This document shows positions 7,693 to 16,655 of a stretch of 64,000 nucleotides of DNA, in pieces. The notes under the pieces were generated by a model. That model saw only the letters and a list, made by a program, of their open reading frames with translations, made no database searches and was not told where the DNA came from. The stretch's first letter is position 1, and each line of letters begins with the position of its first letter. Both the position numbers and the translations under genes were made by a program. The stretch comes from Pseudobdellovibrionaceae bacterium (GTDB lineage Bacteria > Bdellovibrionota > Bdellovibrionia > Bdellovibrionales > Bdellovibrionaceae), in the NCBI GenBank assembly GCA_019637875.1, contig JAHBUW010000014.1, positions 44,959-108,958 of the forward strand, read 5' to 3'.

Positions 7693-8874
7693 CTACTGCG
7701 CGAATTGATAGCGAAGTTCGTCCGCCAACACGTCTTTCAGCACCATCTTACCACTGCCGACGGGGATCTCCGACACCCTTTGGGCCAGATCTTTCGGAGC
7801 GACGGGTGAATCCATTTCGAAGGTGGTTGAGGTCGAATTGATCAATCGCTCACGCAACGTCTTGACCTCACGGACCTTCGTCCGAAAGCCATCCCGGAAG
7901 GCTTCAATCTGCGCCGGGCTGAGAGATCCCGCCACCGTAATCCTGTAGTTATTCGACTGAATCGCGCCCCGCTGCCACGCCTCGATCGTCTGGTTCGCAA
8001 GATCTTTCGCGACCGTCTCAAAGACGTCGCGCAGGCGATTGGAGACGATCCCGACTTTGGCGTTTTTCTCGAGTGGGACTCGGCGTCCGACTTGGCCGAG
8101 CACACGGTTGCGCGGAACGTGCAGCGTATGCAGCTTCAATTCCAATTCGCGTCCCGTCGCTCCGCCGGCGATGATTTGCACCTCGCCCAGAATGACAACT
8201 TGGCTTTGGCGTTGGGCGCTCAGCTTTTGGATATCCGAAACCCCGAGCTTAAATCCGCCCTCCGTATAGGCCTCTTGGAAACGGAACTGCTGGGGCGCGA
8301 GGATGAAGAACCCCTCTTTCAAAAACTCCCGGCGCGACACTTGTTCGAACTCCGCGCTCCAGTTTGCCAGGCCCTGGTTCGGATTTGTCGTCCACCACGC
8401 GAACTGCTCGGAATCGGTTTTATCGATCCACGCCACGAGCGGCAAAATCACCGGCGGAACGTCGGATTCGAAATACAGGCCCTGATTGATCAGCAGCTGG
8501 TCGAGGTCGTCGACGTTGATCCGCACCTGCACCGACATTTTGTGACCGTCGGCGGTGGTTTCAAGATTTCCGGCTTTCGAGAATGGAATCAAACGCGAAG
8601 ACAGGCGCAGGACCTTGCTTTGGATCGCCGCGCGATTTTTTTGAAAACGCTCGGGCCCCAGGGTTTCCCGCACGAGATCTTCGATCGCCTGCGTTTGTGC
8701 CTGATCCAACAGAACCCGCCGCGCGGTCGCGGGGTTTTTCTCTTTCGTGGTGACGTCCACGCTACGTTCGATGGTCGCGCCACCCGCATACAGTGAACCG
8801 AAAACCAGTAGCGCACCCAAGATCCGTCCGAGATGTGAAGTCAAAGCTCCTCCAAACGCCAAAGCCCTTCGCAA
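7693..8874 (-). CDS. Secreted FlgT-like envelope protein
   Basis: A 393-residue protein with an N-terminal hydrophobic signal segment (residues 15-32). After it comes an AQTQAIEDLVRETLG helix and a beta strand pattern (MSVQVRINVDDLDQLL) similar to the N-terminal module of FlgT and related periplasmic proteins. The middle part (FILAPQQFRF, VVILGEVQII) resembles CsgG/FlgT-M alpha/beta domains that build rings. It sits directly upstream of the lipoprotein with a FlgT-like C-terminus, as if one larger FlgT were split into two chains. Function is inferred from fold pattern only. Confidence 0.55.
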   Translation of the reverse strand: MRRALAFGGALTSHLGRILGALLVFGSLYAGGATIERSVDVTTKEKNPATARRVLLDQAQTQAIEDLVRETLGPERFQKNRAAIQSKVLRLSSRLIPFSKAGNLETTADGHKMSVQVRINVDDLDQLLINQGLYFESDVPPVILPLVAWIDKTDSEQFAWWTTNPNQGLANWSAEFEQVSRREFLKEGFFILAPQQFRFQEAYTEGGFKLGVSDIQKLSAQRQSQVVILGEVQIIAGGATGRELELKLHTLHVPRNRVLGQVGRRVPLEKNAKVGIVSNRLRDVFETVAKDLANQTIEAWQRGAIQSNNYRITVAGSLSPAQIEAFRDGFRTKVREVKTLRERLINSTSTTFEMDSPVAPKDLAQRVSEIPVGSGKMVLKDVLADELRYQFAQ

Positions 8875-8898
8875 GGCTTATGTTACCGCTCGCTCATA

Positions 8899-11800
8899 CT
8901 AATTCAAATCGATAAAGTCCGTGCGACCGATCGAAGTGTGGATCTGTTCGAAGAGCTGCGGTGACACGATGACCCCGCGATGGCTTTCCGATTCCAGTTT
9001 CACCGTACGCCCCATCTCGGCCAAATGAATGCGGAATTCGACGGGAGTCTCTCCGGTATTCTCGTTCAAAATCCCCGCGAGCGCCGGATACGCGTCCTCG
9101 GGCACCTGGCCCATATCGAAGACCAATCGCCGCACGCGTTTCATGGAGTCTTCGAGTTTCAAGACCGAATCGGCGATGATCTTGGCCTGGTTGTTTTCAA
9201 CCTCCAAGAAACCGCCCACCAAAACCGGCTTATCTTCTTTTAGGATCTGCTCATTCTTGGCGAAAAAATCCGGAAAGATGACCAGCTCGGCCGCCCCGGT
9301 CAGATCTTCAAGTTTCGCGAACGCCATCCGCGTTCCCTTTTTCGTGATGAGTTCCCGCATCTCGGAAATCAGTCCGGCGACCACGACGCGTTTTTTTCCC
9401 GCATCCCGATTGCGATGATCGTACTTCGGCGGATTGTCCTTGATCACCGCGCGCTCATGCTCGGCGAAGATCTCCGGGAGTTCGGCGACGGTTCCGGTCG
9501 TCCACAGGCGTGATAACTTTTCGAAACCCTTCAACGGGTGATCGCTCAGATAAAAACCCAAAACTTCTTTTTCGTAGGTCAAAGAGGCGGTCCGCGACCA
9601 CAACTTCACGTCCTCGAGTTCGACCTTGCCGCTCTCTTCCTCGGACAGATCGAAAAGCGAAACCTGACCGATTTCGCGGTCCCGGCGCGATCCCTCGGCG
9701 CGGTCCAAGAACTTCTGATAACCCGCCAAAAGCTGCGCACGGTGGGCGCCGAAGTCATCCAGTGCGCCGGACTTGATCAGGCACTCGACCGACTTCTTGT
9801 TCATTTTTTTGCTGTCGACGGACTCGAAAAACTGCTCCAGCGATTCGAACTTCTGTCCCGGCAACTTCTGGCGAGCCTCGACGACTCCTTGGATCGCGCT
9901 TTCGCCGAGGCCTTTGATCGCCCCCAGACCGAAATAGATATCCTCGCCGCGGACGGCGAAAAGCAGATCCGAATGATTCACGTGCGGGGGGCGGACTTCC
10001 AGCCCGTGCTTCTGCGCATCCTTCACGTACTTGACGACCTTTTCGGTGTCGCCCATCTCCGTGGACAGCAGGGCCGCGTAGAACTCTGCCGGATAGTAGT
10101 GTTTCAAGTACGCGGTCTGGGCGGCGACGACGCAGTAAGCGGCCGCGTGCGATTTGTTGAAACCGTAATCCGCGAACTTGTACATGAGGTCGAAGAGCTC
10201 GTCGGATTTCTTCGGATCGAAGCCTTTTTCCGTCGCGCCTTTCAAGAAGCGCACGCGGTGCTGATCCATCTCTTCTTTGATCTTTTTCCCCATCGCGCGA
10301 CGGAGCATATCCGCTTCACCGAGCGAGTAGCCCGCGATCCGCGAAGCGATCCCCATGACCTGCTCTTGGTAGACGATAATTCCGTAGGTCTCTTCCAAAG
10401 AGTCCTTCAGCTCGTCGAACAGGTATTCCACCGGCGATTCGCCGTTTTTCCGTTTCGCGTACTCGGGAATCATCGCCATCGGGCCCGGACGGTAAAGGGC
10501 GTTGATCGCGGTGATGTCGAAGAAGTTCGTCGGTTTGATCTTGCGGATGGCATCGGTGATGCCCTCACCTTCGAACTGGAAGATCCCCGCGGTATCGCCT
10601 TTCGCCATGAGCTCGTAAATCCCGGGATCGTTCAGCGAAATATCCTGGGTCGCGATCTCTTTACCTTTATTGTCTTTGATGAGCTTCAGCGCACGGTGGA
10701 TGTGCGTGAGGGTCTTCAGTCCCAAGAAGTCGAACTTGATCAGTCCGATCTTCTCGGAGTGCTTCATGTCGTACTGAAGCACGCTTTCGCCGTTCGCCCC
10801 GCGACTGAGCGGCGCATGACTGACGAGCTCGCCGTCGGCGATGACGACGCCGGCGGCGTGGATTCCCGCGTGACGAACCATCCCTTCGACCCGGCGGGCG
10901 AGGTCGATCAGCGTCGCGACCTGCGGATTCAGATCCATCATCTCGTTCAGGCGCGGCTCCATCTGGAGCGCTTCTTCGATGGTGATATTGAGCTTATCGG
11001 GAACGAGTTTGGAGACCTGATCGGAATCCGCGAAGCTCATCCCCAGAACGCGGGCAACGTCGCGGATCGCCGCGCGCGTCTGCAGTTTTCCGTAGGTGAT
11101 GATCTGCGAGACCGAAGGTGCACCGTACTTCTGCGTGACATAATCGATCACTTCCCCGCGACGATCCTGGCAGAAATCGATATCGAAGTCGGGCATGGAG
11201 ATCCGCTCGGGGTTCAAGAACCGCTCGAACAGAAGTTTGTAAGGCATGGGGTTCAGATCCGTGATCGACAGCACGAAGGCGACGAGTGAACCCGCCCCCG
11301 AGCCCCGACCGGGACCGACCGGAATGTCGTGCCCCTTCGCCCACTTGATGAAGTCCGAGACGATCATGAAGTAACCGTTGAAGCCCATGCGGTCGATGAC
11401 GCCCAGCTCGTACTTCAGTCGCGAAACGTAGGCTTCGCGGTCCTCATCCGAGAAACTTTCCCCGCGCTCGACCATCTCCTGAATCCGCAGCTCCAGACCT
11501 TCGAAGCTTTGCTTCTCGATGGTCTGCGCGATGGTGAGGCCGTCTTCCGTCGGGAAGCTCGGCAAGTGGTAGATCGGTTTACCTTTGTCGTCTTTGAGTT
11601 TGAACTTGATGTCGACGAGTTCCGCGATCTTCAGCGTATTGTCGCACGCCTCGGGAATGTCCTTGAAGAGTTCGCGCATCTGTTCGGGCTTTTTGAGATA
11701 AAACTGCTCCGACCCCAAACGCACGCGCGACTCGTCCTGCAGCGATTGGTTGTTCCCGATACAGAGCAGGACTTCCTGAGACATCTGATCGTCTTGATTC

Positions 11801-12435
11801 AGGTAGTGGACGTCGTTCGCGGCGACGAGCGGGATCCCGCGATCGTTCGCGATCTCGCGCAGGAAGTCCTCGGTCTTCTTCCAGTCCGGAAGCCCCGTGC
11901 GGTTCAGCTCAAGATAAAAATTTTCGCCGAAGGTCTTCTGGTAGAAGTCGACGCGTTCGCGTGCTTTATCCGGACCGAAATCGCGGAAGGTCTGCACGAT
12001 ATCGCCCTTGGAGCCACCCGAGAGGATGATCAGATCCTCGCCGTATTTCGTGAGCAGCTCGTCGTCGATGCGGGGCTTGTAGTAGAAACCTTCCGTGAAC
12101 CCCAACGTCGAGATCCGGCACAGATTGCGGTAGCCGTTGTGATTTTTCGCCAGCAGCACCAGCCGCGTGGGATCGCGACGGATTTCGTTGCGGTCGCCGC
12201 CCCGTTGGTGGCGATTGTTGTTCGGCGCAAGATAGGCATCGAGTCCCAGGATCGGCTTTACGTTCTTGTCTTTGCACGCGAAGTAGAACTCGATCGCGCC
12301 GTACATGTTGCCGTTATCGGTCAGCGCGCACGCGGGCATACCGTACTCGGCCGCCTTCTTCGCGATCGCTTTCACCCGCGCGGAGGCCTCCAGCAGCGAG
12401 TATTCCGAATGAACATGCAAATGCGCAAATGACAC
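8899..12435 (-). CDS. dnaE: DNA polymerase III alpha subunit
   Basis: A 1178-residue replicative polymerase of normal DnaE length. Seen in order: PHP domain at the N-terminus (FAHLHVHSEYSLL, LTDNGNMYG), palm domain with GPGRGSGAGSLVA near residue 374, and the catalytic Asp motif MPDFDIDF (Asp near 416, 418 and 420). Helix-hairpin-helix and OB regions lie in the C-terminal third (GLGAIKGLGESAI, then VVVAGLISEMRELITKKGT). It is the elongating polymerase of the chromosome. It is separated from the upstream guaA gene by a strong palindromic terminator, so it probably has its own promoter. No intein or frameshift is visible. Confidence 0.97.
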   Translation of the reverse strand: MSFAHLHVHSEYSLLEASARVKAIAKKAAEYGMPACALTDNGNMYGAIEFYFACKDKNVKPILGLDAYLAPNNNRHQRGGDRNEIRRDPTRLVLLAKNHNGYRNLCRISTLGFTEGFYYKPRIDDELLTKYGEDLIILSGGSKGDIVQTFRDFGPDKARERVDFYQKTFGENFYLELNRTGLPDWKKTEDFLREIANDRGIPLVAANDVHYLNQDDQMSQEVLLCIGNNQSLQDESRVRLGSEQFYLKKPEQMRELFKDIPEACDNTLKIAELVDIKFKLKDDKGKPIYHLPSFPTEDGLTIAQTIEKQSFEGLELRIQEMVERGESFSDEDREAYVSRLKYELGVIDRMGFNGYFMIVSDFIKWAKGHDIPVGPGRGSGAGSLVAFVLSITDLNPMPYKLLFERFLNPERISMPDFDIDFCQDRRGEVIDYVTQKYGAPSVSQIITYGKLQTRAAIRDVARVLGMSFADSDQVSKLVPDKLNITIEEALQMEPRLNEMMDLNPQVATLIDLARRVEGMVRHAGIHAAGVVIADGELVSHAPLSRGANGESVLQYDMKHSEKIGLIKFDFLGLKTLTHIHRALKLIKDNKGKEIATQDISLNDPGIYELMAKGDTAGIFQFEGEGITDAIRKIKPTNFFDITAINALYRPGPMAMIPEYAKRKNGESPVEYLFDELKDSLEETYGIIVYQEQVMGIASRIAGYSLGEADMLRRAMGKKIKEEMDQHRVRFLKGATEKGFDPKKSDELFDLMYKFADYGFNKSHAAAYCVVAAQTAYLKHYYPAEFYAALLSTEMGDTEKVVKYVKDAQKHGLEVRPPHVNHSDLLFAVRGEDIYFGLGAIKGLGESAIQGVVEARQKLPGQKFESLEQFFESVDSKKMNKKSVECLIKSGALDDFGAHRAQLLAGYQKFLDRAEGSRRDREIGQVSLFDLSEEESGKVELEDVKLWSRTASLTYEKEVLGFYLSDHPLKGFEKLSRLWTTGTVAELPEIFAEHERAVIKDNPPKYDHRNRDAGKKRVVVAGLISEMRELITKKGTRMAFAKLEDLTGAAELVIFPDFFAKNEQILKEDKPVLVGGFLEVENNQAKIIADSVLKLEDSMKRVRRLVFDMGQVPEDAYPALAGILNENTGETPVEFRIHLAEMGRTVKLESESHRGVIVSPQLFEQIHTSIGRTDFIDLN

Positions 12436-12486
12436 CGAGATCCCCTTTTCTCGTTTCTCTCTGTTTTAAATAATCCCCATCCTCAG

Positions 12487-12590
12487 AAAAAACTGAGAAG
12501 GGTCCAAGGGCAAGGCGGGAGGAGGAAGGCGTACCCTGTGGGTACGTCGACGACGACCAACGCCGTCCCTTGGGCGCTTATCAGTTTTTT
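12487..12590 (-). terminator. 104-bp imperfect palindrome ending guaA
   Basis: The ends are perfect 10-bp inverted repeats (AAAAAACTGA / TCAGTTTTTT). The A-run begins within the guaA stop codon and the T-run ends the element in the guaA direction. Inside, CCAAGGG pairs with CCCTTGG and GGCG with CGCC, and the apex is a perfect GTACCC-TGT-GGGTAC hairpin at 12531-12545. This is much longer than a usual intrinsic terminator and could also be a stable small RNA or a member of a dispersed palindromic repeat family. No second full copy is seen in this window. Confidence 0.75.
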
Positions 12591-14130
12591 ACTCCCACTC
12601 GATGGTGCCGGGGGGTTTGCTGGTGACATCATAGACTACCCGGTTCACCCCGCGAACCCGATTCGTAATTTCGTTCGAAACTTCCCGTAAGAACTCGAAT
12701 TCAAACGGATACCAATCCGCCGTCATCCCATCGGAACTTGTGACCGCACGCAGCGCGAGCACATTTTCGTAGGTTCGGCCGTCGCCCATCACACCCACGG
12801 TTTTCACCGGAAGCAGAACGCAGAACGCCTGCCAAATTTTATGATACAGGTCTTTCTCTTTCAGTTTCGAGATAAAAATATCGTCGGCCGCCACCATCGT
12901 TTCGATTTTCTCGGCCGTGATTTCACCCAAGATCCGAATCGCCAAGCCCGGCCCCGGGAAAGGGTGACGCATGAGCATATCCTGCGGCAGCCCCAGACGC
13001 TTCCCGATCTCGCGGACTTCGTCTTTAAAGAGCTCCCGCACCGGCTCGACCAGCTTCAAATTCATCTTGGCCGGCAGCCCACCCACGTTGTGGTGGGACT
13101 TGATGGTGACACTAGGCCCCCCACGCGACGACACGCTCTCGATCACGTCGGGATAAAGAGTCCCTTGCGCCAGCCACTTGATTTCGACCCCTGCCGGTTT
13201 GTTCGCATCAAAAACTTCAATGAAAACCCGCCCGATGGTTTTGCGTTTCTGCTCGGGATCCGAGATTCCCGCCAGCGCGGTCAAAAATTCCTTCCTCGCA
13301 TCAACCCCTTTCACGTTCAGCCCCAAAGCTTGAAGCTTCGTCAGCACGCTCGTGAATTCGTTTTTACGCAGAAGTCCGTTGTCGACAAAAACGCAGTGAA
13401 CGCGCTCGGCCCCGAGGGTCTTCGTCAAAAGCGTCGCCACCACCGTCGAATCGACGCCGCCCGAAAGCGCGCACAGGACGTGATCGTTTCCGACCTGGGC
13501 TTTCACCCGTTGCTGCAAGACTTCGATGATGTGCGGGGCGTTCCAGTTCGGCAGAGCGTTTGCGACCTGGGTGGCGAACGCCTTCAGGATCTCGATGCCG
13601 TTTTCGGTGTGCGCCACCTCGGGGTGGAATTGCACGGCCCAGACGCGATGCCCTTTCAGCGCCGCGGGGTGACCGCCTTCCGAGGTGCCCACGATCTTCA
13701 GATTCGCGGGCGGCACCTTCACGACGTCACCGTGACTCATCCACACCTTTTGCTCTTTCGGAACGTTTCCGAAGGGCTCTTTCCAGGACACTTTCGAAAA
13801 GCCGTATTCGCGGTGTTCGGATTTTTGCACGATCCCGCCCATGTGCGCGGCGATCAGCTGCATGCCGTAACACACGCCCAGCAGCGGCGCGAGCTCAAGC
13901 AACTCATCGATATCGCGTTTCGGCGCGTTCTCATCGTAGATGCTCGACGGCCCCCCGCTCAGAATGATCCCCAGAGGTTTCAGCGCCTTGATCTTTTCGA
14001 GCGGTTCGTCGAACGGCACGATCTCGCTGTAGAAGTTCAACTCGCGCAAACGGCGCGCGATCAGCTGGGTCAATTGCGACCCAAAATCCAAAATCAAAAA
14101 CGGACGTTCCGCGGAAGTCTGAGTGCTCAT
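12589..14130 (-). CDS. guaA: GMP synthase (glutamine-hydrolysing)
   Basis: A 513-residue enzyme converting XMP to GMP with ATP and glutamine. The N-terminal class I glutamine amidotransferase has the nucleophile Cys in LLGVCYGMQ (about residue 87) and the His/Glu pair in QFHPEV (about 169-171). The ATP pyrophosphatase P-loop SGGVDS lies near residue 223, followed by the dimerisation domain ending in KPPGTIEWE, the usual GuaA C-terminus. It starts 2 bp after the guaB stop, so the last two steps of guanine nucleotide synthesis are made from one transcript. Confidence 0.98.
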   Translation of the reverse strand: MSTQTSAERPFLILDFGSQLTQLIARRLRELNFYSEIVPFDEPLEKIKALKPLGIILSGGPSSIYDENAPKRDIDELLELAPLLGVCYGMQLIAAHMGGIVQKSEHREYGFSKVSWKEPFGNVPKEQKVWMSHGDVVKVPPANLKIVGTSEGGHPAALKGHRVWAVQFHPEVAHTENGIEILKAFATQVANALPNWNAPHIIEVLQQRVKAQVGNDHVLCALSGGVDSTVVATLLTKTLGAERVHCVFVDNGLLRKNEFTSVLTKLQALGLNVKGVDARKEFLTALAGISDPEQKRKTIGRVFIEVFDANKPAGVEIKWLAQGTLYPDVIESVSSRGGPSVTIKSHHNVGGLPAKMNLKLVEPVRELFKDEVREIGKRLGLPQDMLMRHPFPGPGLAIRILGEITAEKIETMVAADDIFISKLKEKDLYHKIWQAFCVLLPVKTVGVMGDGRTYENVLALRAVTSSDGMTADWYPFEFEFLREVSNEITNRVRGVNRVVYDVTSKPPGTIEWE

Positions 14131-14132
14131 TT

Positions 14133-15605
14133 TTAGTTTTCCATCCGGTAGTTGGGAGCTTCACGCAAAATGCTGACATCGTGGACGTGGGATTCGCGAA
14201 GACCTTGGCTTGAGATCTGAACGAAGCGCGCCCGCTCTTGCAGTTCGCTGACGTTCGTCGCCCCCACGTAACCCATCCCCGCGCGCAGCCCACCCACCAG
14301 CTGGTGAATGATCGCCGAAGCCGCGCCCTTATAAGGAACACGCCCCTCGATCCCCTCGGGGACGAGTTTGTCTTCTTCCGCCACGTCCATTTGTCCGTAG
14401 CGGTCCTTCGAGCCCTTTTTCATCGCGGCGAGCGAACCCATACCGCGGTAAAGTTTGTAGGTCCGGCCTTGGAACAGGATCGTCTCGCCGGGGGATTCTT
14501 CCGCGCCCGCGAGCAGATTGCCGATCATGACGGAGTTCGCGCCCAACGCCAAAGCTTTGGTCACGTCGCCCGAGAACTTGATTCCGCCGTCGCCGATGAT
14601 GGTCTTGCCGTGCTTTTTGGCGATCTTCGAGCACTCCATGATCGCCGAGATCTGGGGCATCCCCACGCCCGCGACCACGCGGGTCGTGCAGATCGAGCCG
14701 GGACCGACGCCGACTTTCACGACGTCCGCGCCCGCTTTAAAGAGCGCCTCGGTGCCGTCGGCGGTGACGACGTTCCCCGCGACGATGATCGTATCCTTGA
14801 ACGTCGAGTTCACGCGCTTCACCATCTCGAGCACGTTTTTGGAATGGCCATGGGCCGTGTCGATCACGATCACGTCCGCCCCCGCCTTCACGAGCGCGCC
14901 CACACGTTCAAAGCTGTCGCTCCCGACGCCGACTGCGGCGCCGACGAACAGACGCCCCTGCGAGTCCTTCGTCGCCTGCGGATAGTTCTGCGCTTTTTCG
15001 ATATCTTTGATCGTGATGAGGCCCATCAAAAGGCCCTCTTTTCCGACCACGGGAAGTTTTTCGATGCGGTGTTGTTGCAGAAGCGTTTTCGCCTGCAGCA
15101 GCGTCGTGCCGACCGGCGCGGTCACGAGCTTTTCCTTGGTCATCAGATTCGAAATCGGCTGATTGACGTTGGTCTCGAAACGCAGATCGCGATTCGTCAG
15201 GATCCCGACAAGCTTACGATCCACCGTCACGGGAACGCCGCTGATCGAATATTTTTTCATCAGCTCGAGCGCCTCGCTCACGAGCGCATTCGGCGGCAGC
15301 GTGATCGGGTCGGTGATCATGCCGCTTTCGTATTTTTTCACTTTCTCGACTTCGAAAGCCTGCTCTTCGATGGTGAGATTCTTGTGGATGATCCCCAGAC
15401 CACCCAGTTGCGCCATGATGCGGGCGATGCGGTTTTCGGTGACCGTATCCATCGCGGCCGAAAGAATCGGCACGCGCAGATTTTTACCGCGCGCGAAGTG
15501 CGATTCGGTCTGCACCTCGCTGGGAACGATTTCCGAATATTGAGGCAAAAGCAAGACGTCGTCGAACGTCAGCGCGTACTCGATCTTTCCACTCTCTAGA
15601 GCCAT
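14133..15605 (-). CDS. guaB: Inosine-5'-monophosphate dehydrogenase
   Basis: 490 residues from the ATG at 15605 (MALESGKIEYALTFDDVLL); upstream in-frame codons would run into the neighbouring gene. It oxidises IMP to XMP with NAD. Seen: the TIM-barrel entry, two CBS domains inserted at roughly residues 95-205 (IxGVPV, RIEKLPVV), the catalytic loop GPGSICTTRV with Cys near 306, and the mobile flap region with GMGSLAAM and YKGAAS. It is the fourth gene of a tight operon (miaB, BFN-domain protein, gamma carbonic anhydrase-like, guaB, guaA). Confidence 0.98.
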   Translation of the reverse strand: MALESGKIEYALTFDDVLLLPQYSEIVPSEVQTESHFARGKNLRVPILSAAMDTVTENRIARIMAQLGGLGIIHKNLTIEEQAFEVEKVKKYESGMITDPITLPPNALVSEALELMKKYSISGVPVTVDRKLVGILTNRDLRFETNVNQPISNLMTKEKLVTAPVGTTLLQAKTLLQQHRIEKLPVVGKEGLLMGLITIKDIEKAQNYPQATKDSQGRLFVGAAVGVGSDSFERVGALVKAGADVIVIDTAHGHSKNVLEMVKRVNSTFKDTIIVAGNVVTADGTEALFKAGADVVKVGVGPGSICTTRVVAGVGMPQISAIMECSKIAKKHGKTIIGDGGIKFSGDVTKALALGANSVMIGNLLAGAEESPGETILFQGRTYKLYRGMGSLAAMKKGSKDRYGQMDVAEEDKLVPEGIEGRVPYKGAASAIIHQLVGGLRAGMGYVGATNVSELQERARFVQISSQGLRESHVHDVSILREAPNYRMEN

Positions 15606-15618
15606 ACCCACACCCTTC

Positions 15619-16137
15619 TTAAGATTCCGCCTGATACCAAGTTTGATAAAGTAAGTAATTGTCCGCCGAATGCTGCAGTCGCTGGAGCTCCTCATCGGTC
15701 AGCTCCCGCACGAGCTTCCCCGGGCGCCCCAGGATCAACGAGCGCGGCGGAAAGCTTTTGCCTTCCGTGACGAGCGTCCCCGCCCCTACGATCGAATCCG
15801 CGCCGATGGAGACGCCGTCCATGAGGACCGCGCCCATACCGATCAGGCCGTTTTCGCCGACGGAACACCCGTGCAGCATCACCATATGCCCGATCGTCAC
15901 GCGGTTCCCGAGGGTCGTGCCGAACTTCCCGTAGGTGCCGTGAATGACGCTGCCGTCTTGGACGTTGGACTCGCGACCGATCTTGATCGGCATGACGTCA
16001 CCCCGAATCGTGACGTTGTACCAGATGCTCGATTTTTCCTGGATCTCGACGTCGCCAATGATCGCGGCGTTCTCGGCCAGAAACACCGAGGGGTGAATCC
16101 GGGGAGTGAAACCGCGCACTGTGCGTATCCAAGACAT
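15619..16137 (-). CDS. Gamma-carbonic-anhydrase-like hexapeptide-repeat protein
   Basis: A 172-residue left-handed beta-helix protein of the YrdA/PaaY/gamma-CA family. It is made of hexapeptide repeats (IGDVEI, VTIGHM, IGMGAVLM, VGAGTLV). Three His at the metal-ligand positions are present: H66 in VIHGTY, and H84 and H89 in TIGHMVMLHGC. The Cys after the last His is common in the YrdA branch. Such trimers bind zinc or other metals, and only some have real carbonic anhydrase activity. It lies 13 bp upstream of guaB in the same operon. A role in supplying bicarbonate or a housekeeping thioesterase-like function is speculation. Confidence 0.88.
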   Translation of the reverse strand: MSWIRTVRGFTPRIHPSVFLAENAAIIGDVEIQEKSSIWYNVTIRGDVMPIKIGRESNVQDGSVIHGTYGKFGTTLGNRVTIGHMVMLHGCSVGENGLIGMGAVLMDGVSIGADSIVGAGTLVTEGKSFPPRSLILGRPGKLVRELTDEELQRLQHSADNYLLYQTWYQAES

Positions 16138-16148
16138 TGAACGATCCT

Positions 16149-16655
16149 TTACTGCAAAAATTCGTGATTCTTCTTCAAGCCCACCTGGGCCCGCTTCAGA
16201 TCTTCCGCCATGCCTTGCAGCTCATTGGCCATGGCCTGACTGCGCAGGATGAACTCTTTCGAGGCGTAGATGGGGACCTTCAGCGCCAAGCACAAAGACA
16301 AAGCCCCCGCCGCGGGCAGAAGCAGCGTCTTCAAATGCGGGTGATTTTCAAACGTCAGCCGCAGAAGTTGTTTCTGCCCCTGAATATCCTCGAAGGTCGC
16401 TTTTTTGATTTTGATCCCGACGCTTTCAAAAATCGCGGCCGCACCTTTGTGCGGTCCCGTGAGCTCCAGATGGGGCTGCGACTGTCCGAGCGTCAGCCCC
16501 GCCTCGAGCGGACTGAGCGGCACCGGCAGCGACAGATCGCCGAAGCCCTCAAACGCGCTCTCTTTCAACAGGAGCACCGGCAAAAGCCCTTCGCCCATGA
16601 TCTGGACGCCGAGGGGTTTCAGTTGAATGGGTTTCGATTCGCGAGCCCTCATCAT
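16149..16655 (-). CDS. BFN-domain (bifunctional nuclease, DUF151) protein
   Basis: 168 residues. The N-terminal half contains LKPLGVQIMGEGLLPVLLLKE, and the C-terminal half holds the pattern typical of BFN/DUF151 proteins ending in ALALKVPIYASKEFI. The family includes nucleases described in plants and mycobacteria, and single-domain versions are common in bacteria next to miaB. The usual Arg-Pro-Ser-Asp segment before this motif is replaced here by LLPAAGALS, so catalytic activity is doubtful. Its ATG overlaps the miaB stop by 4 bp (ATGA), so the two are probably translated together, which fits a role linked to tRNA or nucleic acid handling. Confidence 0.7.
   Translation of the reverse strand: MMRARESKPIQLKPLGVQIMGEGLLPVLLLKESAFEGFGDLSLPVPLSPLEAGLTLGQSQPHLELTGPHKGAAAIFESVGIKIKKATFEDIQGQKQLLRLTFENHPHLKTLLLPAAGALSLCLALKVPIYASKEFILRSQAMANELQGMAEDLKRAQVGLKKNHEFLQ

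Noticed and set aside
9538..11289. Long open frame of 583 codons on the plus strand, antisense to dnaE
   Set aside because: It lies wholly inside dnaE, has no signal or domain pattern, and its composition is that expected from a GC-rich opposite strand.
12841..14136. 431-codon frame antisense to guaA
   Set aside because: GuaA is certain and the antisense frame has no independent support.
14238..15599. 453-codon frame antisense to guaB
   Set aside because: It lies entirely opposite the unambiguous guaB gene and encodes nothing recognisable.
15606..15618. Riboswitch upstream of guaB
   Set aside because: Only 13 bp separate guaB from the upstream gene, leaving no room for an aptamer.
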